Shown: one piece after another, positions 36,503 through 44,564 of the stretch
Numbering within the stretch: position 1 is the first letter of the stretch
How the letters are laid out: each line of letters starts with the position of its first letter
From: Planctomycetia bacterium
GTDB taxonomy: Bacteria > Planctomycetota > Phycisphaerae > UBA1845 > UTPLA1
Length of the DNA stretch: 64,000 bases
Direction: 5' to 3'
NCBI GenBank assembly: GCA_015075745.1
Contig: JABTTW010000001.1
Coordinates: forward strand, 1,240,001 to 1,304,000
Notes under the pieces: generated by a model
What the model was told of the DNA's origin: nothing
Databases searched by the model: none
What the model saw: only the letters and a program-made list of their open reading frames with translations
Made by a program: the position numbers and the translations under genes

Positions 36503-37090
36503 TCATTTTTGGGATGGCGCCGTTGACGGCTCTTCTCGGCTAAGGCGTCGCGCATAGCCCTCAATGTGCTCCCAGAGCGATCGCTCCTTATCGTCGGACT
36601 GGTCAAGGTCGTGTCGATTCTCCAACTCGTCCTTAACCTTCCCGATCGGCCAGTGGCAGTATCTTAGTCGGTAGGCGGCAAGCACCGCATTGGATCGCTG
36701 CTTGCCCGCAGCGCAGTGAAAAAATACCGGCCAGTTCGCCTCATCCGCGACCGCCGCGGCGGCCCGATCCATGGAAACATAGTCGCCGCGGCCGTTGCCC
36801 GGCATCGGAAACCGATACATTTTCAGGCCGAGCCGCTTGGCCTCGGCAAGCATGGCCGCCTCGTTCTCACGATCGGTCGGACCCGTGAGACTGACGATGG
36901 TCCGAACGCCCTTGACCCGGCTCAGATACTCGATATCCCCGACGTCGGGAAAGCCGCCGCGGTAGATCTTGCCGGACTCGACTTCGACAAAACGCCGCGG
37001 AATGTTGCGCAGCTCCAACAGATGCGGCATGGCGATGGTCGCGGCCGGCGGAACGATCAAAAGCAGAATGAGCAGGATGGTTCGTCGCAT
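36503..37090 (-). CDS. Membrane-anchored dual-specificity/tyrosine phosphatase
   Basis: A 195-residue protein with an N-terminal membrane segment (ILLILLLIVPPAATIA) and a DSP/PTP-like domain: GKIYRGGFP near the start, VRTIVSLTGPTDRENEAA, and the catalytic HCAAGKQRS (HCX5R) about residue 125. The general-acid aspartate would be in the loop preceding it. Its membrane anchor implies action at the cytoplasmic membrane, likely on a periplasmic or membrane substrate, since the predicted orientation leaves the domain outside. It is 64 bases before the DAHP synthase gene on the same strand. Confidence 0.8.
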   Translation of the reverse strand: MRRTILLILLLIVPPAATIAMPHLLELRNIPRRFVEVESGKIYRGGFPDVGDIEYLSRVKGVRTIVSLTGPTDRENEAAMLAEAKRLGLKMYRFPMPGNGRGDYVSMDRAAAAVADEANWPVFFHCAAGKQRSNAVLAAYRLRYCHWPIGKVKDELENRHDLDQSDDKERSLWEHIEGYARRLSREEPSTAPSQK

Positions 37091-37149
37091 GATTCGCGAT
37101 CGGCGATCGCTCGTTGCCGGGCGACGCCGCCAGGTTTCTCCGCGCCGCC

Positions 37150-38235
37150 TCAGTGCGCCGCCGCGATGGAGGGCGTCCCCACGGTGTTGATGTAGTTGAT
37201 CATCTGACGCAGGCGACCGTGTGATCGCCGGTTGAAGTTCATCACCAGGCGTGGCTTCTCCGGGACATCATCGCCCTCTTCCGGCAGCGGACCGGTCAGC
37301 TCGATGGACCCGCTGCTGATGATGTCGGAGAACTGCTCCTGAATATGCAGGATTGCTTCCTTCGGAAGCGATTCGTTCAGCCGAATAATTAGCGTGTCTC
37401 GCACATACCGGTAGGAGTGAAATCGCCGGTAAAACGTCAGAATCTCCTGAACCGCCACCTCGACGTCGTCCGTCACCTTGATCAGGTTCATATCCTCGGC
37501 GCTGATCATGCCGGTGTGGAGGAGTTCGGCCTTCACGTACGTCCGCCAGTGTTGCCAGTAGGTTCCGCCCGGCGCGTCCACCATCACGATGGGAACCAGG
37601 TTCGCCTTGCCGGTCTGCACCAGCGTCAGCACCTCAAAGCCTTCGTCCTGCGTACCGAAGCCCCCGGGAAACAGGACGACGGCCTTGGCTTCCTTCGTGA
37701 ACATCAGTTTTCGCGTGAAGAAATACTTGAAGTTCACCAGCTTCTTGTCGTCGGCGATGATCTCGTTTGTCTTCTGCTCGAAGGGCAACCGAATCGCCAC
37801 GCCGAAGCTCGCTTCGACGCCCGCGCCGCCGTGGCCGGCCTTCATGATGCCGTCGCCAGCCCCGGTGATGACCATCCAGTTCGACTCGCGCATCCGCTGG
37901 GCGAATTGAATCGCCTGCAGATACTCCGGCGCGTCTTCCTTGGTCCGCGCCGAGCCGAAGATGGATACCTTGGGAATATCTTCGTACGGAGCAAAGGTCT
38001 TGAATCCGTACCGCAACTCGGCAAGGGCCTTGTCCACCAGCTTCACGTCGGCACGGCTCGTCGCGTCGCGCGACATCCGGCAGACCGTCTTGATCATGCT
38101 GGCGTAAAGGTCGGAATCGAGGCCCGGCGCGTACTTGCGGACGAATTCCTCAATCGCCGCGTCACGGGCCGCCCTCTCCTCGGTCGTCAACATGCTGGGC
38201 TCACTGGGCGGGGGAACTTTGGCTTCGTTAATCAC
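37150..38235 (-). CDS. LOG-family Rossmann-fold nucleotide-binding protein (TIGR00730-like)
   Basis: A 361-residue protein with the LOG/lysine-decarboxylase-like signatures VSIFGSARTKEDAPEY, VITGAGDGIMKAGHGGA and the nucleotide-binding PGGFGTQDEGFE, plus a helical 90-residue N-terminal extension. Members include cytokinin-activating phosphoribohydrolases that hydrolyse nucleoside monophosphates; bacterial members often have a broader or unknown nucleotide substrate. It is larger than the small LOG enzymes (about 200), with an extra C-terminal domain (about 280-361) ending GRLRQMINYINTVGTPSIAAAH. First gene of the minus-strand run to 32027. Confidence 0.85.
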   Translation of the reverse strand: MINEAKVPPPSEPSMLTTEERAARDAAIEEFVRKYAPGLDSDLYASMIKTVCRMSRDATSRADVKLVDKALAELRYGFKTFAPYEDIPKVSIFGSARTKEDAPEYLQAIQFAQRMRESNWMVITGAGDGIMKAGHGGAGVEASFGVAIRLPFEQKTNEIIADDKKLVNFKYFFTRKLMFTKEAKAVVLFPGGFGTQDEGFEVLTLVQTGKANLVPIVMVDAPGGTYWQHWRTYVKAELLHTGMISAEDMNLIKVTDDVEVAVQEILTFYRRFHSYRYVRDTLIIRLNESLPKEAILHIQEQFSDIISSGSIELTGPLPEEGDDVPEKPRLVMNFNRRSHGRLRQMINYINTVGTPSIAAAH

Positions 38236-38654
38236 TTCAACTCACCTCAATGCATTCTCTTTTTCGCAAACCGAGCGAGTATAACCGCACTGGGCCGAAG
38301 GGCCAAAGGCCTCGTCGCCGTCACGAGCAGGATGCACATGATCGCCTCCCCGGTAAAGCCACGCGCAAATTGAATCGGACAATGACCTTACAGCGAATCC
38401 CTCGGTCGGGGTCGGTTAGCCACCATGACACGTTATCGGATGAGACGGAATTCGCAATGTGTTCACCTCGTCTTGGCCTGGGCTGTGACCGGCTCGGCTA
38501 CGGGTCACCGGTCCGACATCCGCCGAGGGTTCATTTCTTGGGGGGTGCTCGTTTGACGCACCGGCCGATGTCGGGGCGCTCGCGGGTGTCCCCGGTGCGG
38601 AGGCAGTAGTACGATGTCTCGAAACCGTCGTCACTGTTACGGGAGAAACGGCAC
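38236..38654. other. Intergenic region between divergent LOG-family and BNR lipoprotein genes
   Basis: This 419-base gap contains only short overlapping open frames with no RBS or family resemblance. It must carry divergent promoters, but no good -35/-10 pair was seen on either strand. Confidence 0.4.
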
Positions 38655-41432
38655 ATGCAAAAGACGCTTCTCGTTCGATTCGCGGCTTTCAGTCTCGTCC
38701 TCGGTTTGTCCGGCTGCACGGAGCCGCAATACGCCGTCGCCGAACCGGCGGAGACAACCGTCATCGTCACGCGGAACACGACGCCCGTCGATCAGACGCC
38801 CGACCCGAATCGCCTGCTTAAGGCCAGCGATCTCAAATCGCTTTCCTGGCGAAGCATCGGCCCGGCGAATATGAGCGGGCGTGTCGCGGCGATCGCGCAG
38901 ATGCCGGGCAGCAGCAAGTCGTTCTTCGTTGGCTTCGGCACCGGCGGGCTGTTCAAGACGGACAACCACGGCACGACATTCGCGGCGCTCTTCGAGAAGG
39001 AGGCGACCGCTTCCATCGGGTCCGTCGCAGTGTGCAAGGCGGCATCCGACGAGGGCAAAGACGGCGAAGATGAGAAGCTCATCGTGTGGGTCGGAACCGG
39101 CGAAGGGAACGGGCGCAACTCGTCGTCGTGGGGGGCGGGCGTCTATCGCTCGACCGATGGCGGCGGGACGTGGGAGTGCGTCGGGCTGAAGGACTCGCAC
39201 GATATTCCGCAGCTCGCGGTGGATCCGCGGAATCCCGACGTCTGCTACGTCGCGGCGCTGGGTCATCTGTGGGGACCCAACGAGGAGCGCGGCGTCTATA
39301 AGACCGACGACGCGGGCAAGACGTGGAAGCCGATGTTGCAGATTGATGAGAACACCGGCGCTTGCGATGTGCGCATCGATCCGCAGAGCCCGGACACGGT
39401 TTATGCGGCGATGTACATGCGGCGGCGGACTGCGTGGAGCATGATGAGCGGTGGGCCGGAGGGCGGCATCTACAAGTCGACCGACGCCGGAGCGACGTGG
39501 AAGAAGCTGGGCGGCGGGTTGCCGCCGCAGACGGGTCGCATCGGGCTCGACATCTATCTGAAGAACCCGAAGGTGCTCTACGCCGTGGTCGAGTCCGACG
39601 TCGGGGGATCGGGCGTCGACATCTTTGACAATCGCCAGACTTCGGGCGGGCTCTTTCGCAGCGAGGACGGCGGGGATAATTGGACGCGGGTCAGCGAACT
39701 CAACTTCCGGCCGTTCTACTTCTCCAAGGTGCGCGTCGATCCGGTCGACGATAACCGCGTGTACATGCTCGGCTGGGGCCTGGCGATCAGCGATGACGGC
39801 GGGCGTAACTTTCGCGCGGGCGGGGCGAAGTTGCCGCACGGGGATATGCACGAACTGGTCGTCGATCCTGCGGACAACGAGCACCTGCTCATGGGAACGG
39901 ACGGCGGCATCTACACCTCCTTTGACCGGGCGAAGACCTGGGTCTTCCACAACAACATCGCCGCGGGCGAGTTTTACAACATCGCCTTCGACATGAGCGA
40001 CCCCTACCGCGTCGGCGGCGGCCTGCAGGACAACTGCACCTGGATCGGCCCGAGTGCAACCATCATGTCATCCGGCTCCAGCGAAGTGGCCGCGGCCGAG
40101 GGCGTGACCGAGGGCGGCATCACCAACTCGGATTGGCGGCTGCTGTGGGGTGGCGACGGCTATCACGTCGCGTTTGACCCGACCGACAAGAACATTGTCT
40201 ATGGCGAATGGCAGGGCGGCGAGGTCGGCCGTATCCATCTCGACACCGGATTCCGCAAGCGGATCAAGCCTTCGCCGAAGGAGGGGCAGGAGCGATTCCG
40301 CTTCAACTGGAACAGCCCCTTTTTCATCTCGCCGCACAACCCCACGACGCTTTATCTCGGCGGCAATCACGTCTTCAAGCTGACGGACCGCGGCGATCGG
40401 TGGGAGAAGATCAGCCCGGACCTTTCGACGCGGGATATTGAGAAGATCATGACGGTGGGCAGCGAGGCGGAGACGCACGGGACGGTGGTGTCGCTGGCGG
40501 AGTCGCCGCTGGCGGCGGGCGTGCTCTGGGCCGGGACGGACGACGGACGCGTTCATGTGACGCAGGACGACGGCGGATCGTGGCAGGATGTCACGCCGCC
40601 GCAGACCGAGGGCATGTACGTTTCGAGAATCGAGGCCTCGCACCACGACCGCGACACCGCCTATGTCTCGATCGACGGGCATCGCAGCAATCGGTTCTTC
40701 CCGGTGCTGATGGTGACGACCGACGCGGGCAAGACGTGGACGCAGATCACCGGCGAGGGCGATGGGGCGCTGCCGGCGGATGAGGTCGTCAAGGTGGTCC
40801 GCGAGGATCGCAAGAACGCCGACGTGCTTTACATCGGCACCGAGCGGGCGATGTTCGTCAGCATCGATCGCGGGGGGCACTGGGTGAAGCTGAACGCCGA
40901 CAGCCTGCCGACGGTGGCGGTCGATGACATCCAGCAGCATCCGCGGGAGATGGACCTGATCGCCGGGACGCATGGCCGATCGATCTATATTCTCGACGAT
41001 GCCACGCCGCTGTCGCAGCTTACGCCGGACATCGTTCGCAGCGAGTTTCACCTGTTCGAGAGTAAGACCGGCAGGCCGCAGTACTACCTCCCCTACGAGG
41101 GGCTTTGGGGCGATCAGATCTTCCGCGCGCCGAACCCGCCGAAGGGAATGCAGATCAGCTACTGGGTCCGCGACTTCAACCACGAAGAGGTGAAGATCAC
41201 CATCGCCGACTCGGCGGGCAACACCGTCCGCGCCTTGTCCGGCTCCAGCGCGCCGGGCATCCAGCGCGTGCTTTGGGACCTGCAACCGGAAAAGCACGAC
41301 CGACTTGAGACACCGGACACGGGGCTGGGCATTCTGCATTTTGTCCCGCCGGGCGATTATAAGGTGACGGCGACCTTCGGCGAAGCGAAGTCGGAGATCG
41401 CGATCAAGGTGCTCCCGCCGCCGGGGAAATAG
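38655..41432 (+). CDS. BNR/VPS10-like beta-propeller lipoprotein
   Basis: A 925-residue protein with a lipoprotein signal ending LSGC (lipobox cysteine at residue 22). Its body consists of two BNR/VPS10-type propellers with Asp-box blades: STDGGGTWE, TDDAGKTWKP, STDAGATWKK, SEDGGDNWTR, TQDDGGSWQD, TTDAGKTWTQ. The C-terminal 120 residues are a beta-sandwich FlgD-Ig-like fold (IRLSW... not seen; instead VKITIADSAGNTVRAL). Sialidase-type hydrolysis or ligand binding is possible, but no catalytic residues are readable. It is probably anchored to a membrane facing the periplasm or outside. Confidence 0.85.
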   Translation: MQKTLLVRFAAFSLVLGLSGCTEPQYAVAEPAETTVIVTRNTTPVDQTPDPNRLLKASDLKSLSWRSIGPANMSGRVAAIAQMPGSSKSFFVGFGTGGLFKTDNHGTTFAALFEKEATASIGSVAVCKAASDEGKDGEDEKLIVWVGTGEGNGRNSSSWGAGVYRSTDGGGTWECVGLKDSHDIPQLAVDPRNPDVCYVAALGHLWGPNEERGVYKTDDAGKTWKPMLQIDENTGACDVRIDPQSPDTVYAAMYMRRRTAWSMMSGGPEGGIYKSTDAGATWKKLGGGLPPQTGRIGLDIYLKNPKVLYAVVESDVGGSGVDIFDNRQTSGGLFRSEDGGDNWTRVSELNFRPFYFSKVRVDPVDDNRVYMLGWGLAISDDGGRNFRAGGAKLPHGDMHELVVDPADNEHLLMGTDGGIYTSFDRAKTWVFHNNIAAGEFYNIAFDMSDPYRVGGGLQDNCTWIGPSATIMSSGSSEVAAAEGVTEGGITNSDWRLLWGGDGYHVAFDPTDKNIVYGEWQGGEVGRIHLDTGFRKRIKPSPKEGQERFRFNWNSPFFISPHNPTTLYLGGNHVFKLTDRGDRWEKISPDLSTRDIEKIMTVGSEAETHGTVVSLAESPLAAGVLWAGTDDGRVHVTQDDGGSWQDVTPPQTEGMYVSRIEASHHDRDTAYVSIDGHRSNRFFPVLMVTTDAGKTWTQITGEGDGALPADEVVKVVREDRKNADVLYIGTERAMFVSIDRGGHWVKLNADSLPTVAVDDIQQHPREMDLIAGTHGRSIYILDDATPLSQLTPDIVRSEFHLFESKTGRPQYYLPYEGLWGDQIFRAPNPPKGMQISYWVRDFNHEEVKITIADSAGNTVRALSGSSAPGIQRVLWDLQPEKHDRLETPDTGLGILHFVPPGDYKVTATFGEAKSEIAIKVLPPPGK

Positions 41433-41448
41433 TGCGGCGGGTCCGTCA

Positions 41449-41869
41449 AAACCCAGGTGACAATAGGCGAAAAAAGTCGGCGCGAACGCTTGTAAGTCGT
41501 TTATTGATAGTGGCTTGCGGCGGTCGTGATTTTGGGTGAAAAACGGCGCCGGGGCGCGGGGATTGTGTCTCACCTTCGCGAGTTGAGTGACAGCCGGTAT
41601 GGCACCGGTGAAACGCCGGCGGGCAGGCGCCGACTGTAGCGCTGACTTTTGTGGTTGGCGGTGCGAAAATTGATTCTCGCGCCCACGCCGCCGCGAGGCC
41701 TTTCCCGCGCACATCAGTGCGAGGTGAAAACCCGCTTCCCTGCTTCTGGAGATTGCCGAAGACCTGCAAAAACCAAGGTGACATATAGTGACACACGGGA
41801 TTTTTTTCGGTTGCAAGTCTTGTGGCGGACATGTGTTGGGGCGACTCGCGTTTTGGGTGAAAAACGGCG
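41449..41869. repeat. Imperfect 321-bp-period direct repeat
   Basis: Two blocks recur at exactly 321 bases: AGGTGAC (41455 and 41776), within an AAAACC context, and TTTTGGGTGAAAAACGGCG (41530 and 41851, 19 of 19 identical). Between them the copies are diverged, with a faint shared TTG(T/C)AAGTC segment. It lies just after the BNR lipoprotein stop, in a gene-free stretch. No open frame covers both copies. Confidence 0.6.
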
Positions 41870-41983
41870 AGAAACGGCGGGGGCCGTACTTTTTATCTGC
41901 GATCAGTTTGATGCGTATGCCGGGCATGTGGCACCCCTTTGATGGGCGGCGGCAGTGGAGTCTCTACAGGTAGACTTGCTCCC

Positions 41984-42155
41984 TGTCCGCGCGGGGGAGC
42001 GGTGATCGCGCGTGCCGGGATACGACCCCGTTGGGGTCGATATGGATTGGGGGCTTGCTGTCGTACAGGGGCGATGCCCCTGCCTACTGACTTTTGGCCC
42101 TACGGGCCGAGGCTGAGTTCGCTCGGAGTCCTGCCCCGTGTCCGCGCGGGGGAGC
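41984..42155. repeat. 17-bp direct repeat flanking three short palindromes
   Basis: TGTCCGCGCGGGGGAGC occurs at 41984-42000 and 42139-42155. Between the two lie three small hairpins with three-base loops: CGACCCC/GGGGTCG (42023-42039), CAGGGGC/GCCCCTG (42066-42082) and GGCCC/GGGCC (42096-42108). The cluster resembles extragenic palindromic elements and has no credible gene. Confidence 0.6.
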
Positions 42156-42204
42156 TTGAGGGAGGGTTTCTGCGACGTGGATTTTCGGGAATCCAGGGAC
42201 AGGA

Positions 42205-42315
42205 TCAGGGGACGAGGAGCTTCCAGTATCGGATGACGACGAATAGGACGGCGAGGACGGCCGCGCCGATGAGTAAGATCAGCGGGGTGTTTCGGTCTGC
42301 CCATAGGAATCGCAA
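42205..42315 (-). CDS. Tiny single-span membrane protein, 36 residues (candidate)
   Basis: A TTG-initiated frame of 36 codons encodes a short polar head (RFLWADRNT), one strongly hydrophobic helix (LILLIGAAVLAVLFVVI) and a basic aromatic end RYWKLLVP. It follows the next tiny membrane frame by seven bases, in the same direction. The evidence is the hydrophobic pattern with flanking charges and the tandem layout; there is no ATG and no strong RBS, so it may be a remnant. Confidence 0.35.
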   Translation of the reverse strand: MRFLWADRNTPLILLIGAAVLAVLFVVIRYWKLLVP

Positions 42316-42321
42316 GGTGAA

Positions 42322-42420
42322 TTACTCGACAATCGATTTAATGGCCGGGAAGATGTTTATGATCGTGCAGAGCAGCATAACACCTGTCATGATTGTGATC
42401 CACCAAGTGTATCGCAGCAT
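42322..42420 (-). CDS. Tiny single-span membrane protein, 32 residues (candidate)
   Basis: From ATG at 42420 a 32-codon frame encodes MLRYTWWITIMTGVMLLCT and then IINIFPAIKSIVE, a membrane helix with aromatic boundary residues. The frame stays open upstream for another 25 or so codons (ending PPRQLRDLDRQTQA), which suggests a longer ancestral protein whose start is gone or unconventional. It is transcribed away from the interrupted zinc-ribbon gene. Confidence 0.35.
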   Translation of the reverse strand: MLRYTWWITIMTGVMLLCTIINIFPAIKSIVE

Positions 42421-42494
42421 GGCCTGGGTCTGGCGGTCGAGATCGCGTAACTGCCGTGGCGGTGCGTCGAGTAGAATTGTAGCCTGTGGCCGCG

Positions 42495-42676
42495 ATGAGT
42501 GACAAACGACGAATGTGGATGAGGCGGCTTGGGATGCTCGGGCTGGCCAGCTCCGTAGCGATCACGGTTGCGAGTGCGCTTTCGTTCAACAGATACCCGG
42601 CGTGCTGGATTCGGGGACTGAGTATTTGTCTGATCAATGGCGGATTATGGGTGCAGGACGATCCAACGAACAGGCC
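42495..42676 (+). pseudogene. 5' part of a zinc-ribbon membrane protein gene, interrupted by IS
   Basis: ATG at 42495 opens MSDKRRMWMRRLGMLGLAS followed by a first membrane helix (SVAITVASALSF) and GLWVQDDPTN. The frame runs into the left inverted repeat of the insertion element at 42677. The matching end, with a second membrane helix and the CxxCGYDLTGN...CxxC zinc ribbon, resumes after the element. Together they make the planctomycete-type two-helix, zinc-ribbon protein of roughly 150 residues. Function unknown. Confidence 0.6.
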
Positions 42677-42699
42677 CTTAGCCCGAATATTTCATCAGG
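42677..42699 (+). repeat. Left terminal inverted repeat of the IS
   Basis: CCTTAGCCCGAATATTTCAT plus CAG, read on the plus strand. It pairs with the reverse complement of 44256-44278, differing at four positions. Confidence 0.75.
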
Positions 42700-42720
42700 T
42701 CGGCGTTGAATAGGAATAGA

Positions 42721-42788
42721 AAAAGCCTCGAAGCCTTGTAGACTGGGGTTTCTTAAGAACATTCCGGTCCATAGGCAGGGAGGCTTTT
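42721..42788 (+). promoter_or_regulatory. Hairpin in the transposase leader
   Basis: AAAAGCCTC (42721-42729) and GAGGCTTTT (42780-42788) form a 9-bp perfect inverted repeat whose second arm ends two bases before the GTG start of the transposase. Such a fold would sequester the start region and could limit transposase translation from read-through transcripts, as known for IS10-type elements. Function here is inferred. Confidence 0.45.
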
Positions 42789-42790
42789 TC

Positions 42791-44134
42791 GTGACAGACT
42801 GTAACAGCAAACCGATGTTCTTTTCCAGTCTCGGCCGCAAGAAAATCGTGGCCGATTTCACAGGCGGAACGCTCACCTCAGACGCCGGGGGTCTGCTGCT
42901 TCGGGAGGTCGAGCGGCGTCTGGGCCTGGTCGATCAACTGGCCGGGGTCATCAACGACCCGCGTGATCCGGCCCGAATCAACATGACCAGCGGGTCATGC
43001 TGGCCCAGCCGCATCTTTGCCATTGCGATGGGCTACGAAGATCTCAACGACCATCAAGCCCTGCGGAGCGATCCCGTGCTGGCGGTCCTGACCGGGCGGC
43101 CGCCGAGCGCGGATGAGCCGCTGGCCAGCAGTCCGACCTTGTGCCGGCTGGAGAACCGCGTCACGCGCGGCGACCTGGCACGAATGTCGCGTGTGCTGGT
43201 GGAGCAGTTCATCGCGTCCTATGAATCGCCGCCGGAGGAATTGATCCTCGACTTCGACGCGACCGACGATCCGATCCACGGCAACCAGGAAGGCCGCTTC
43301 TTCCACGGCTATTACGACCACCACTGCTTCCTACCGCTGTATGTGTTCTGCGGCTCGCGGCTGCTGGTCTCCACCTGCGGCCCAGCAACATCGACGGGGC
43401 CCATCACGCCTGGCCCATCCTGAAGCTGCTGGTGCAGCGGCTGCGACAGGCGTGGCCCGGGGTGCGGATCATCGTCCGCGGGATTCCGGCTTCTGCCGCC
43501 GGCGAATGATGAAATGGTGCGACCGGCACGGCGTCAAGTACGTGCTGGGCCTGGCCCGCAACACCGTCCTGGAGAAAGCGGCCGAGTCCTTCATGCAGGC
43601 GGCCGAGGCCCAGTTCGCCACCACGCAGCAGAAGGTGCGGAACTTCCACGAGATCGAGTACGCGCGCAGACCTGGGATCGCCCGCGCCGCGTGATCGTCA
43701 AGGCCGAGCGGCGGCTGGTTCAGGGGCCCAACGTTCGATTCGTGGTGACCAACCTGACCGACCGCACGCCGAACGATATCTACGACGGTCTGTACACGGC
43801 CCGCGGCGACATGGAGAACCGCATCAAGGAGCAGCAGCTCGGGCTCTTCGCCGATCGCACCAGTTGCCACGCCTTCCTGGCCAATCAGTTCCGGCTGCTG
43901 TTGTCCTCGGCGGCCTACGTCCTGGTGGAAACGCTGCGCCGCACGGCCCTGGCCGGCACCGAACTGGCCGAGGCCCAGGTGAACACCATTCGCCTGAAAC
44001 TCCTCAAGGTCGCCGCGCGGGTGGTCGTCTCCGTGCGCCGCGTCGTACTGCGACTGTCGAGCAGCTGCCCCCTGCAGGACCTGTGGCGATCCCTGGTTCC
44101 ACGACTCCGCCTGATCCCGCCCGCCCCATCATGA
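42791..44134 (+). pseudogene. IS1380-like transposase with three frameshifts
   Basis: The product reads MTDCNSKPMFFSSLGRKKIV, DFTGGTLTSDAGGLLLREVE, LILDFDATDDPIHGNQEGRF, SGFCRRRMMKWCDRHG, YTARGDMENRIKEQQLGLFA, FRLLLSSAAYVLVETLR, all typical of IS1380-group transposases. The frame shifts three times, at about 43373, 43482 and 43665. Each needs one added base to restore YLRPSNIDGAHHAWP, GDSGFCRRR and EYAAQTWDRP. The acidic catalytic residues lie in the separated pieces. The copy should therefore be inactive unless the shifts are sequencing errors. Confidence 0.8.
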
Positions 44135-44255
44135 CCCGAAAAACAACCTGATCACCGCTTGGGGGTAAGGGGGCCCTGCGCGCTCCAACCTCCACCTTCG
44201 TCCCTCCGCTCACGCACAAAGCCGAAAAACTCCGTCCATCACCATTCGAAGATCA

Positions 44256-44278
44256 CTGATGAAATATGCGGGTTAGGG
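44256..44278 (-). repeat. Right terminal inverted repeat of the IS
   Basis: Reverse-complement reading is CCCTAACCCGCATATTTCAT plus CAG, pairing with the left repeat at 42677-42699. Confidence 0.75.
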
Positions 44279-44560
44279 TTTGTGATAACCCGCGTTGATG
44301 TCGTTAAAGACGTCTTCGGTGCTCTCTTGAATGTATGGTTTCGACTTCCCAGAAGCCGAGACGATGGAACGATCTACATTCCGCTCGGTTTGCCAGTGGT
44401 GATGCTTGCGGGTGTTTCAACAAGTGTGATCTGGAAGACCCGAAAGCGCATCCCCGAGGGGCATTGCCGGCAGTGCGGATACGATCTGACCGGTAACGAG
44501 AGCGGGGTTTGTTCGGAGTGCGGGGCGAGCGATAGGCCCGGGCATGGGGCCATGGATTAA
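44279..44560 (+). pseudogene. 3' part of the interrupted zinc-ribbon membrane protein gene
   Basis: Directly after the right inverted repeat the frame reads FVITRVDVVKDVFGALLNVW, then a membrane helix (IPLGLPVVMLAGVSTSVIW), a basic stretch KTRKRIPEG and a zinc ribbon HCRQCGYDLTGNESGVCSEC. The CxxCGYDLTGN...CxxCG tail is a hallmark of small planctomycete membrane proteins. Since no start with an RBS remains, this fragment is probably not expressed on its own. Confidence 0.6.
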
Positions 44561-44564
44561 TCGC

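Larger units (their letters stand above)
42677..44278 (+). mobile_element. IS1380-like insertion sequence, about 1.6 kb, decayed transposase
   Basis: The element is bounded by 23-bp imperfect inverted repeats (42677-42699 and 44256-44278, 19 identical). It carries one transposase whose translated pieces match the IS1380/DDE_Tnp_1-type family. It has inserted into a zinc-ribbon membrane protein gene, whose two parts flank it. I could not identify a matching direct target repeat: the bases beside the ends are CAGGC and TTTGT. The copy is probably immobile because its transposase is frameshifted. Confidence 0.8.

Noticed and set aside
38425-38553. 42-codon plus-strand frame upstream of the BNR lipoprotein
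   Set aside because: No RBS and no membrane or family pattern strong enough to report as a gene.
40068-41927. 619-codon minus-strand frame
   Set aside because: Antisense to the BNR lipoprotein gene; high GC makes long antisense frames common.
42672-42676. Search for a target-site duplication beside the IS ends
   Set aside because: Flanking bases CAGGC and TTTGT do not match; no duplication is claimed.
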